Shown piece by piece: positions 19,281 to 28,260 of a DNA stretch of 64,000 nt. Within the stretch, counting starts at the first letter, position 1. The number at the start of each line of letters is the position of its first letter. The stretch is from Plebeiibacterium sediminum. GTDB lineage: Bacteria > Bacteroidota > Bacteroidia > Bacteroidales > Marinilabiliaceae. The position numbers were made by a program, and so were the translations under genes. The stretch lies in the NCBI RefSeq assembly GCF_026013605.1, contig NZ_JAPDPJ010000014.1:1-64000 (forward strand), read 5' to 3'. The notes beneath the pieces are model-generated. The model searched no databases. It was not told where the DNA came from and saw nothing but the letters and a program-made list of their open reading frames with translations.

Positions 19281-19796
19281 ATGAATAGGGATTTAGACTT
19301 AGGAATAAGAAGTAGTGCTCAGAAAATATACTCGGAAATGTATATCACACTTAAATATTTTGCGATAAGAATATTGAAATCTGAAGAAATTGCAGAAGAT
19401 GTTATTCAGGATATGTGGCTTAAAATATGGACTAAAAAACCATCTTTCGAAAATAAACCTCAACTAAAATCATACCTGTATCAGGCATTAAGAAATACAG
19501 CACTTAACCATATCAGACAATCGAATACGCAAAACCTGTTTATTGATCAAGTGCTGATTTCAGAACTTGAAGAAAACATGTACGACGAAATGATTGAATT
19601 TGAAACGCTGGCTTTAATCAATAATGCCCTTGACCAACTATCAAACTCTGCCAAAAGGGTTTACGAAGAAAAACTTAATGGTAAAAAATATAAAGAAATA
19701 GCAAAAGATTTAGATATCTCTATCAATACCGTAAAAACACATATCACTAATTCCAATCAATTTTTACGTAAAAAACTGTTACCATACGTATCGTAA
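19281..19796 (+). CDS. ECF sigma-70 factor (FecI-like)
   Basis: A 171-residue extracytoplasmic-function sigma factor. Region 2 (about 20-85) includes AEDVIQDMWLKIW, and region 4 (about 110-165) includes KEIAKDLDISINTVKTHI. It directs RNA polymerase to target promoters when released from its anti-sigma partner. The FecR gene at 21265 is that partner, but a TlpA-like gene is inserted between them, which is not the usual adjacent sigma-FecR order. The upstream element at 19173 is repeated before the TlpA gene, suggesting the sigma factor drives both itself and the following operon. Confidence 0.9.
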   Translation: MNRDLDLGIRSSAQKIYSEMYITLKYFAIRILKSEEIAEDVIQDMWLKIWTKKPSFENKPQLKSYLYQALRNTALNHIRQSNTQNLFIDQVLISELEENMYDEMIEFETLALINNALDQLSNSAKRVYEEKLNGKKYKEIAKDLDISINTVKTHITNSNQFLRKKLLPYVS

Positions 19797-19952
19797 TTTA
19801 TGGCATTAACATGAAACCATAAAATAACAGTACCGGGAATCAATACATAAAACCAACCCTACTCAAATACACTTTAAATAAAGACAACCCCCACAAAAAA
19901 AGATGGGTTAAATTAATTTATTTAATTTTTTTGAATTTTTTCCATTTTAAAC

Positions 19953-19981
19953 TAGGGGTACATATACTTTTTATACACTAT
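19953..19981 (+). promoter_or_regulatory. Second copy of the promoter-like element
   Basis: It reads taggggtaca, eight variable or T-rich bases, then tttatacactat, matching 19173-19201 in sequence and spacing. It ends 46 bases before the ATG of the TlpA-like gene, a sensible promoter distance. It probably drives the TlpA-FecR-SusC-SusD operon. Confidence 0.55.
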
Positions 19982-20027
19982 AAAGACAACAGGAGTTAAA
20001 ACATTAAAACTTAAAAATTTTATTCTT

Positions 20028-21221
20028 ATGATTAAACGTCTTGCTTTTTTTGCAACTATGCTTTCTTTAGCATCTTGTGCTCAAACAAAAAGTCCTTCAG
20101 ACACTAAATTCAGCGTTGAAGGAAAAATTGAAGGAGCACAGGGTAAAAAAATTGTGCAGATCATGTACTTTGATGAAGGAGAGCGAATTTATTTAGCAGA
20201 TACCATTGATGATGGCATCTTTCATTTTGAAGGTAAAGTTACCTGCCCGCTAAAAGGTAATTTAAGAGTCAATGATTTGGATCCTGAAACCGGCAGAATT
20301 AAAATGACTATCGGTGATGCAGGTATGACTCAGTTGTATTTGGAAAATACAGCCATTAATGTCTCATTTAAGGAAGGAGATATTAAAAATGCATTAATTA
20401 CAGGTGGACCTGTACAAAGCGAATTTAATGAATATAATAAATTCATTGAAGAACCAGCTTCCAAACAACGTGAACTAATGGAAAAACTTTACGCTGGTTA
20501 CAGAAGTAAAAATCTCAAACCAGAAGATTTCCAGGCATTACAAGCTGAAATAGGAACACAAGTTGAAAAAATTACTGACCTTTCTATTAATTACATTATC
20601 GAGCATACAGATTCATATGTTTCTGTGGGGTTATTAGAAGAAATTGCAAGAAGAGAAGGCAAACCTGTTGACGAACTATTTGCAATGTTTAACAACATGA
20701 GTGAAGCTGTTAAAACCAGTCATGTAGGCGAAAAGTTAAATCAATCGTTAACTTATTTAAAAGCCAGTCAGATTGGAAATGTAGCACCTGACTTTACTAA
20801 AAAATCTATTACCGGAGAAGATCTTACGTTAAGTTCTTTAAGAGGTAAATATGTTCTTTTAGACTTTTGGGGAAGCTGGTGTGGACCTTGTCGTGCTAGT
20901 CACCCTCACTTAAGAGAAATAAACGAAAAATATAAATCTCACGGTTTAGAAATAGTTAGTATTGGTTGTGAAAAAAACAGGAGCCTTGAAAAATGCGAAA
21001 GCAGCTGGAAAACTGCCGTTGAAAAAGATGGTATGCAAGATTGGAAACATGTTTTGAACAACTATGATAAAGATAAGTTTGACTTACCATCAATGTTTAG
21101 TGTAAAAGCATATCCTACAAAAATATTGTTAGATAAAGACGGTAAAATTGTAGCCAAACATATTGGAGGAGGTAACAATGAAGAATTAGATCAAAAATTA
21201 AAAGATTTAATCGGATTGTAG
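20028..21221 (+). CDS. TlpA/ResA-like thiol:disulfide lipoprotein with DUF4369-like N-terminus
   Basis: A 397-residue lipoprotein (lipobox LASC, Cys17). A DUF4369-like beta domain (about 27-125) is followed by a helical linker and a thioredoxin fold (about 250-397) with the active site WCGPC (Cys285 and Cys288) and a later cis-Pro region AYPTKILLD. Such proteins reduce or exchange disulfides in the periplasm. Placed inside a sigma/FecR-controlled SusCD operon, it may act on a disulfide-containing imported substrate or on the transporter itself. The next gene, fecR, starts 43 bases after its stop. Confidence 0.9.
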   Translation: MIKRLAFFATMLSLASCAQTKSPSDTKFSVEGKIEGAQGKKIVQIMYFDEGERIYLADTIDDGIFHFEGKVTCPLKGNLRVNDLDPETGRIKMTIGDAGMTQLYLENTAINVSFKEGDIKNALITGGPVQSEFNEYNKFIEEPASKQRELMEKLYAGYRSKNLKPEDFQALQAEIGTQVEKITDLSINYIIEHTDSYVSVGLLEEIARREGKPVDELFAMFNNMSEAVKTSHVGEKLNQSLTYLKASQIGNVAPDFTKKSITGEDLTLSSLRGKYVLLDFWGSWCGPCRASHPHLREINEKYKSHGLEIVSIGCEKNRSLEKCESSWKTAVEKDGMQDWKHVLNNYDKDKFDLPSMFSVKAYPTKILLDKDGKIVAKHIGGGNNEELDQKLKDLIGL

Positions 21222-21264
21222 TTATCATTGCACATTATCAATTGAATAAGTCATACAATATTTC

Positions 21265-22425
21265 ATGAAAGACCCATTATCTATAAACGAACTAGCACAC
21301 AAAAAGCTAAACGGCACTATTAGCGAAGAAGAAAATCGTTTGCTTGAAGAATGGTATCAATCAGAAGCCAGCAATAGTGATGCAGATTGGACCAGAGAAA
21401 TTCCTGAAGAAAAACTTCAAAAGGAAATGTTTGATAAGATTATGCAGCGTGTAGACAGTTATGAATCTGCAAAATCAAGAAAAACAAAAGCAAAACATAT
21501 TATTCGCCGATTTACTGAAGTTGCTGCTATATTAATTTTTGTTGTTGGTGGATATTGGATTTACACTGAAAGACAAAAGGCTGAAAGTATTGCTCAAGTA
21601 GAGCAAAAACAAGATATTTTACCTGGCACTGAAGATGCAATACTCCGCATTGGAAACAATAAAGAAATTAATTTGAGCAAAGTTTCAGATGGCCGTATTG
21701 TAGATAATGGAAAAACTAGTGTAGATAAAAAATCGGGATTATTATCATACGCAGCTGCAAATAGCTCTGTTAATGATATGGTTGAAATTCATGAGATAAT
21801 TACCAAACGAGGCAATCAGTATCATTTGGAATTATCTGACGGAACAAAAGTATGGATGAACTCAGCAAGTTCTCTTAAGTTTCCTGAACGTTTTAATTCG
21901 GACAAAAGAATTGTTGAACTTGAGGGAGAAGCATATTTTGAAGTGGCCCACAATGCATCAAAACCTTTCTTAGTAAAAGTGGACGGCACTGTGGTCCGGG
22001 TTCTGGGTACTCATTTTAATATCAGTGCATATAAAGATGAGAAAGAAATTAAAACCACATTACTGGAGGGTTCTGTACAGGTTTCAAAAGATGAAAACGA
22101 TGTTATCATTAAACCTGGAGAACAAGCTATAGTTCAAAACTTTAAAAAGGAACCTATACAAGTAAATCAAGCTGATTTAGCTTGTACAATGGCATGGAAA
22201 GATGGTTTTTTTGAATTCGACGGTGTACAACTTCCTGTTATTTTACGTCAATTAAGCAGGTGGTATGATGTAGACTTTGAACTAAAGGAATTCTCTACTA
22301 AAGAAACATATGGTGGTAGAATCAGTAAAAACCTTAAACTTTCTAAAGTGTTGGAGTTATTGGAAATAAACAATGTTTCCTTTGAATCAAATGGTGATAA
22401 TTTTATTGTCCGTATTAAAGAATAA
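21265..22425 (+). CDS. FecR-family anti-sigma factor
   Basis: A 386-residue transmembrane sigma regulator. The N-terminal cytoplasmic segment (1-72) should hold the ECF sigma factor. A membrane helix follows at about 75-97 (VAAILIFVVGGYWIY), then the periplasmic FecR domain (about 175-275, with HLELSDGTKVWMNSASSLKFP and LEGEAYFEV) and a C-terminal DUF4974 domain (about 310-384, ending VSFESNGDNFIVRIKE). DUF4974/STN-like ends contact the STN domain of the partner transporter, here the SusC at 22560. Substrate binding to SusC is thus relayed to the sigma factor at 19281. Confidence 0.94.
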   Translation: MKDPLSINELAHKKLNGTISEEENRLLEEWYQSEASNSDADWTREIPEEKLQKEMFDKIMQRVDSYESAKSRKTKAKHIIRRFTEVAAILIFVVGGYWIYTERQKAESIAQVEQKQDILPGTEDAILRIGNNKEINLSKVSDGRIVDNGKTSVDKKSGLLSYAAANSSVNDMVEIHEIITKRGNQYHLELSDGTKVWMNSASSLKFPERFNSDKRIVELEGEAYFEVAHNASKPFLVKVDGTVVRVLGTHFNISAYKDEKEIKTTLLEGSVQVSKDENDVIIKPGEQAIVQNFKKEPIQVNQADLACTMAWKDGFFEFDGVQLPVILRQLSRWYDVDFELKEFSTKETYGGRISKNLKLSKVLELLEINNVSFESNGDNFIVRIKE

Positions 22426-22470
22426 ATCCCTAAAGCTTATTCAATTGGCATAATTAATAATCCAATAAAG

Positions 22471-22504
22471 ACAACCGAAATCTGTTGGCGCAGACTCCGG
22501 TTGT
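22471..22504 (+). other. Two-tier stem-loop between fecR and susC
   Basis: Outer arms acaaccg (22471-22477) and cggttgt (22498-22504) and inner arms tctg/caga (22481-22484, 22491-22494) fold around the loop ttggcg. No U-tract follows, so termination is unlikely. Its place in the fecR-susC leader suggests RNA processing or differential expression of the transporter. Confidence 0.45.
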
Positions 22505-22559
22505 ATAACATTTTTAAGAGAATGCATGTCAAATATTAACTTAAAAATCAACGAAAGTT

Positions 22560-25500
22560 ATGCATTTAATTCGTAAAAAAAGTAACGACACAAATAAATA
22601 TAAGCGGCAGTATCTTAATCTTGCCGTTTATATTCTGTTTTGTTTATTTTCGTTCAACACAAATATCATGTCACAAACCCAAACGGTAGATCTTTCTTTT
22701 AAAGATACCCGAGTGCAGGATGTGATTAAAGCAATATCTCGTCAAACTGGTGTTTCTATTATATATAGCGACTCATACTTTGAGGGTGTTGCCCCGGTTT
22801 CAATAGAAACAAAAGGAGAAAGTATACTTGATGTACTTCATAAAATACTTAACGATAGCAAATTTGCTATTACTATGGATGGCGATGTCATCAGTATTAA
22901 AGAAAAACCACAAAGTGTTCCTTCACAACAAATCAACCAGCCGGTAATTATTATTAGCGGTAAAGTTCTTGGACAGGGCAACGAACCATTACCAGGAGCT
23001 GCAATTGTTGATTTACATTCGGGAAGAGGTGTTATTACCAATGTAGATGGTGAATATAACCTAAGACTACCAACAAGAGAAGGTGCTGTATTAAGAGCTA
23101 AATTCCTTGGTTATAAACCTATGGACATAGAAGTTGGCAAGCAGACTAATATCGACTTCAACCTTGAGGTTCTTAATAACGACTTATCTGAAGTGGTTGT
23201 AACTGGTATCTTCGATTTTAAATCAGAAACATTTACAGGAGCTACTCAAACATACAATCACGACGATTTACAAGCTGTAGGTAATATTAATGTTATCCAG
23301 AGTTTACAAAACCTGGATCCTTCGTTTATTGTAACAGAGAACCTTGCTATGGGATCAAATCCCAATGCAATGAACGAACTTTCCATACGTGGACAGTCTG
23401 GTTTTCCTGATTTAAATAATGAATATTCTACTAGTCCTAACCAACCGTTATTTGTTTTAGATGGATTTGAAACAACCATGGAAACAATTAACGACCTTGA
23501 CATGGAAAGAGTTGAATCTATTACTATTCTGAAGGATGCTGCAGCTAAGGCTATCTATGGATCTAAAGCGGCCAATGGTGTTATTGTAATTGAAACACGC
23601 AGACCTCAACAAGGTAAATTACGATTAACATATAATGGAACAGCAAAAATTCAGACTCCTGATTTAGACAGTTATAATTTAACCAATGCATCAGAAAAAC
23701 TTCAGGTTGAACAAAACGCAGGCTTATACGATGGTGGTATTGGTGGATTTATCAATTCGGTAACCAATGCAAATTTCCAGTATATATCAAGAGAAAGTTA
23801 CTATGATTTATTGGATGAAGTATACAGAGGAGTTGAAACAGATTGGTTGGCACAACCAGTTCGCAATGCTGTCGGACAAAAGCACACCTTATATCTTGAA
23901 GGAGGTAGCGATAAATTTCAATACGGACTTGATTTTGCCTATAATAACGATGCCGGTGTTATGAAAGGATCTAACCGTAGAACCATTTCAGGTGGTATGA
24001 CATTCATTTACCGCTTCAACGATTTAAAAATCCGAAATCAATTACTTGTTGCCAACAACAAAGGAAACAACTCTCCCTGGGGATCATTTAGCGAGTATGC
24101 GCTTATGAACCCCTACTTAAGACCTCGTGATGAAAATGGACATTTGATTCAAAGCTGGGAATTGGAACGTGCAAATTCCACATTGAGATATGTAAACCCT
24201 ATGTGGAATAGTACTATCAATACAAAAGATTTTACTGAATACAACCAAATTACCAACAACTTTTATTTGGAGTGGACAGGTATTGAGGGTCTTAAAACAA
24301 CCTTACGTGTAGGATTAAACCATTCCGACAACGGATCAGAAATTTTTCATCCTACAACGCATACCGATTTTATTACCTATACCACTGAAGATTTAATTGC
24401 TCGCAGAGGAACCTATGATTATATGGATGGAAAAAGTAATAAAATCACAGTTGACGCTATTGGTAGTTATACTAAAGTAGCCGGAGATCATTTCTTTCTG
24501 GCTAACCTTGGTTGGAACTTAAATTCTCAAACTGAAGAAAGAGTTTCTTTTACAGCAGAAGGTTTTCCTAATGATCAGTTAGATGATCCTGGTTTTGCCA
24601 GACAATATGCAGAAAACACAACTCCTTATTCGTTTGAAAGTACAACAAATGATGTAAGTTTTGTTGGTGCGGTGAACTATTCTTTCAAAGATCGTTACCT
24701 AATCGACCTTTCTGCTCGTTTAAATGGTTCATCTCAATTTGGTGCTGACAACCGTTGGGGTAATTTCTGGTCTGCTGGTTTAGGGTACAATTTACACAAA
24801 GAAAATTTCTTAAGTGATGTTGAATGGCTAAACCAATTAAAATTGAGAGGATCTTTAGGTTATACAGGTTCACAAAACTTTAACTCATATCAGAGTAAAA
24901 CAACTTATACTTACGAAACTGAGTATTACTATAATCTGAATTCAGGAGCCTATTTACTTGGCTTGCCTAATAATAATTTAGCATGGCAACGTAAACAGGA
25001 TTTAAATATTGGAGTTGATTTTACACTATTAAAAAATCGCTTAAGTGGTCGTTTTGATTACTATGTTTCAACTACTGACGATTTGCTTACTGACGTTACC
25101 ATCCCTTATTCAACAGGATTTAATTCATATAAAGAAAATTTAGGTAAGGTTGAAAATAAGGGAACTGAAGTTTATTTGAACTATAGAGTTTTTCAAAACA
25201 CATCTAAAAATGCGTATTTAAACGTTTTTGCTAGCGTTGCTACCAACAAAAACAGAATTAAAGAGATTTCAAACAGCCTTGCCAGTTACAACGAAAGTCA
25301 GGTTGAAGAATTGACAAACAGACCTGTAACAAGATATGAAGAGGGTCAATCAATGAATGCCATCTGGGCTGTAAAATCAAGAGGTATCGATCCTGCTACA
25401 GGACAGGAAATCTTTGTAAGAAGAGACGGAACAACAACAACAGAGTGGTCTTCTGATGATATGGTGGTATGTGGTGTTGCTGAACCGGATTTAAATGGTA

Positions 25501-25937
25501 TCGCAGGATTATCATTTGGTTACAATGGAGTTCGATTAAATATTAACCTGAATTATTCTTTAGGTGGAGATTTGTACAATCAAACGGTAGTGGATAAAGT
25601 TGAAAATGCTGATCCTTATTATAATGTTGACCGAAGAGTATTCTCCGACAGATGGGTTAATCCTGGTGATATTACAAGGTTTAAAAATATCGAAGATCAA
25701 TCAACTACTTATCCAACAAGTCGTTTTGTAGAAAAAAATAACTATTTAAATATTTCCAATATCAATATTAACTACGATTTAAATAAAATTAAATCAATCA
25801 AAGCTATTGGACTACAACAACTCCTTTTGGGTCTTTACATGGATGACATTGCTCGTTTTTCTTCTATTGATATAGAACGAGGTACTGATTATCCTTATGC
25901 TAAAAGTTATTCATTATCACTTAAAGCAACATTTTAA
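22560..25937 (+). CDS. SusC-family TonB-dependent transducer with STN domain
   Basis: An 1125-residue outer-membrane transporter. A signal anchor at about 18-38 is followed by an STN (secretin/TonB short N-terminal) domain (about 43-95, TVDLSFKDTRVQDVIKAISR), a carboxypeptidase-regulatory-like domain (about 128-205), a plug with FVLDGFETTM and ILKDAAAKAIYGSKAANGVI, and a beta-barrel ending in Phe. The STN domain contacts FecR and makes this a sensor as well as a transporter, unlike the SusC at 10786. No CAZyme is encoded in this operon, so the ligand may not be a glycan. The gene starts 134 bases after fecR and is followed by susD after 11 bases. Confidence 0.95.
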   Translation: MHLIRKKSNDTNKYKRQYLNLAVYILFCLFSFNTNIMSQTQTVDLSFKDTRVQDVIKAISRQTGVSIIYSDSYFEGVAPVSIETKGESILDVLHKILNDSKFAITMDGDVISIKEKPQSVPSQQINQPVIIISGKVLGQGNEPLPGAAIVDLHSGRGVITNVDGEYNLRLPTREGAVLRAKFLGYKPMDIEVGKQTNIDFNLEVLNNDLSEVVVTGIFDFKSETFTGATQTYNHDDLQAVGNINVIQSLQNLDPSFIVTENLAMGSNPNAMNELSIRGQSGFPDLNNEYSTSPNQPLFVLDGFETTMETINDLDMERVESITILKDAAAKAIYGSKAANGVIVIETRRPQQGKLRLTYNGTAKIQTPDLDSYNLTNASEKLQVEQNAGLYDGGIGGFINSVTNANFQYISRESYYDLLDEVYRGVETDWLAQPVRNAVGQKHTLYLEGGSDKFQYGLDFAYNNDAGVMKGSNRRTISGGMTFIYRFNDLKIRNQLLVANNKGNNSPWGSFSEYALMNPYLRPRDENGHLIQSWELERANSTLRYVNPMWNSTINTKDFTEYNQITNNFYLEWTGIEGLKTTLRVGLNHSDNGSEIFHPTTHTDFITYTTEDLIARRGTYDYMDGKSNKITVDAIGSYTKVAGDHFFLANLGWNLNSQTEERVSFTAEGFPNDQLDDPGFARQYAENTTPYSFESTTNDVSFVGAVNYSFKDRYLIDLSARLNGSSQFGADNRWGNFWSAGLGYNLHKENFLSDVEWLNQLKLRGSLGYTGSQNFNSYQSKTTYTYETEYYYNLNSGAYLLGLPNNNLAWQRKQDLNIGVDFTLLKNRLSGRFDYYVSTTDDLLTDVTIPYSTGFNSYKENLGKVENKGTEVYLNYRVFQNTSKNAYLNVFASVATNKNRIKEISNSLASYNESQVEELTNRPVTRYEEGQSMNAIWAVKSRGIDPATGQEIFVRRDGTTTTEWSSDDMVVCGVAEPDLNGIAGLSFGYNGVRLNINLNYSLGGDLYNQTVVDKVENADPYYNVDRRVFSDRWVNPGDITRFKNIEDQSTTYPTSRFVEKNNYLNISNININYDLNKIKSIKAIGLQQLLLGLYMDDIARFSSIDIERGTDYPYAKSYSLSLKATF

Positions 25938-25948
25938 ATATAAAGATT

Positions 25949-27382
25949 ATGAGAACAAATTATATATCATATCTACTCATTTTATGTACGATACTTTTTG
26001 TGGCGTGTGATGATTTCTTAGATGTTCATCCTAAAACAGAAGTAGAAGGAACAGACTTATTTGATGATGAGGATGGTTTTAATGATGCATTAAATGGTTT
26101 GTATATAAAAATGACTTCAACCTCTCTGTATGGCAGAGAGTTAACGTTTGGATTTTTAGATGTAATCGGTAATTGCTACTATGATGCAGGAATACAGACA
26201 TACAGTTATGCAAAAGATTATGACTATGCAAACGCTGATGTGGAATACATTATCAATAATATATGGATTGAAGGTTATAACATTATAGCCAATGCCAATT
26301 CATTGATTGAGAATATTCAGGATAAAGATCCATCTTTCTTCTCCAATGGCAATTATAACTTAATTTATGGAGAAGCATTAGGCATCAGAGCTTTTATGCA
26401 TTTAGATTTATTACGTCTGTTTGCACCTTCGTTAGCTTATGATCCGGAAGCTGTTGGTATTCCTTATGTTAAGGCGTTTTCATATAACAGAACGCCATCT
26501 TCCAGTGTTACTGAATGCTTAGATCTTGTTTTACAAGACCTAACAGAGGCTGCTGCATTATTATCAGAGGTTGATCCTGTTTATTTAAGTAGTGAAAGTA
26601 CTGAAAGATACTACTATATGAATTATTACGCCGTAAGAGCTTTAATGGCACAAGCCTATCTGTGGAAAGGAGATAATCAAAATGCACTATTAGCTGCTCA
26701 GGAAGTAATCAATAGTACAAAATACCGTTGGACAGCTTCCAATGCCTTATCTACATCTTCAGATGAATCTGTAGACCGTACTTTTACTCCTGAAACAATT
26801 TTTGCATTACAAAGCAATCAAATTGAAAACAACATATTGGGATATTTATACGGGCAGTCTTCTGATAATACCGCTCCTATTTTTGCAACGCACATAGATT
26901 GGTTGGCTAGTATTTTCCCTACCATCACTCATTCTACTGATTTAAGATATAGTATTTTGTTTGAAGCCGGAGGTAGTGAACCTAATTACATGGTATCAAC
27001 AAAATTATGGCAAAAAGATTCGAATGGTGATGATTTAAGAGATGAATTTATAAAGAGATTACCTCTTATCCGTTTACCTGAAATGTATTTAATATGTGCA
27101 GAGGCTGACATTGATAACGCAGCTCAATACTTAAACGTAATCAGGCACAACAGAGGTGTGGAAGCTCCGGTAGAATTAACTACAGCCCCTGAGCTTTATG
27201 ATGAGATTTTATTAGAATATTATCGTGAATACATAACTGAAGGTAAGCTGTTTTATTATAGTAAAAGACACAATCGTCAGTATATCGGAGGAAGATCTGC
27301 TTATAATCTGACTGCTGAGTTTGATACTGATAATTATACGCTTCCTATGCCACAACAAGAAATTGAGTATGGAAACAGATAA
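25949..27382 (+). CDS. SusD/RagB-family lipoprotein
   Basis: A 477-residue surface lipoprotein with lipobox FVAC (Cys20) and the SusD start CDDFLDVHPKTEVEGTDLF. The helical N-terminal half (ALNGLYIKMTS, EALGIRAFMHLDLLRLFAP) and the C-terminal LIRLPEMYLICAEAD region match the family. It is shorter than many SusD proteins, as in DUF4843/PKD-associated operons. It forms the lid of the SusC encoded 11 bases upstream. Confidence 0.93.
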   Translation: MRTNYISYLLILCTILFVACDDFLDVHPKTEVEGTDLFDDEDGFNDALNGLYIKMTSTSLYGRELTFGFLDVIGNCYYDAGIQTYSYAKDYDYANADVEYIINNIWIEGYNIIANANSLIENIQDKDPSFFSNGNYNLIYGEALGIRAFMHLDLLRLFAPSLAYDPEAVGIPYVKAFSYNRTPSSSVTECLDLVLQDLTEAAALLSEVDPVYLSSESTERYYYMNYYAVRALMAQAYLWKGDNQNALLAAQEVINSTKYRWTASNALSTSSDESVDRTFTPETIFALQSNQIENNILGYLYGQSSDNTAPIFATHIDWLASIFPTITHSTDLRYSILFEAGGSEPNYMVSTKLWQKDSNGDDLRDEFIKRLPLIRLPEMYLICAEADIDNAAQYLNVIRHNRGVEAPVELTTAPELYDEILLEYYREYITEGKLFYYSKRHNRQYIGGRSAYNLTAEFDTDNYTLPMPQQEIEYGNR

Positions 27383-27398
27383 CTTAAAGATTTTGAAG

Positions 27399-28145
27399 AT
27401 GAAAAGATTAATCTATATTAGTTTTTCGCTCCTGCTTATTTTAGCTATAGGATGTGAAAATGATGATTTTGTTTACAATGGAGATGCTGGTATTTACGTA
27501 AGTAGCCTAATGGATCAATCTTCAAGTAACAATGCTGATTCTGTAGTATTTTCCTTTAAAAGCGTAGATGCTACTGAGGATAGTTATCCTGTAAATATGT
27601 TTGTTCACTTACAGGGAAGGCCATCCAGCCATGATTTATCATTCGATTTTGAAGTGGTAGATTCATTAACAAATGTACCTGCCTCTGCTTATGAAATAAC
27701 AAATTTCACTTTACCAGCAGGTCAATTTAATACCGCTGTTCCTGTTGTTGTTCAAAAAAATATTGAAGGATTTGATCTTACTGAAGAAACAGCTCGTGTA
27801 ACTTTTAAGATTAAAGATACTCCTGATCTGGAACAGGGCTTATCCGATTTTCAAACCTTTAGTATTGTATGGTGTGATTTTCTTGTTCGTCCGGAATCAT
27901 GGCGATTTATTGAATACTATATCGGACCATTTTCTCAGGCACGATATAAATTTATTATTGAAAATACCGGCTATGAAACCTTCGAGGATTATAGTGGTAA
28001 TTACAATATGCAATTCTGGCTTCAGGGAACTCTAATTAGACTTTTAGATGAGTATAATAGCAATCCTGCAAATGAGGGAAGACCGGAAGGATGGCCCTAT
28101 CTTGACGATGATGGTGAACCATTACGCTTTGGTGCAGGTATTTAA
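27399..28145 (+). CDS. DUF4843-like lipoprotein
   Basis: A 248-residue lipoprotein. The start is placed at the ATG of MKRLIYISFSLLLILAIGC, which gives a clean signal with lipobox AIGC (Cys19) and begins 16 bases after the susD stop. The same frame stays open upstream inside susD, so an earlier start is possible but would bury the signal peptide. The beta-rich body (Calx-beta-like pattern, SAYEITNFTLPAGQF) and its position after SusD fit DUF4843, a family found next to SusD. It is probably a surface accessory binding protein. Function unknown. Confidence 0.8.
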   Translation: MKRLIYISFSLLLILAIGCENDDFVYNGDAGIYVSSLMDQSSSNNADSVVFSFKSVDATEDSYPVNMFVHLQGRPSSHDLSFDFEVVDSLTNVPASAYEITNFTLPAGQFNTAVPVVVQKNIEGFDLTEETARVTFKIKDTPDLEQGLSDFQTFSIVWCDFLVRPESWRFIEYYIGPFSQARYKFIIENTGYETFEDYSGNYNMQFWLQGTLIRLLDEYNSNPANEGRPEGWPYLDDDGEPLRFGAGI

Positions 28146-28260
28146 TACAATAGATCGTAAGATTTTAGATAAGAGATGTTAGACTGATTTACATTATAGC
28201 ATAGGGATTCTTAGCTAAAATATTCAGCGATTATAATTAATTAATTAAAAATGAATATTT

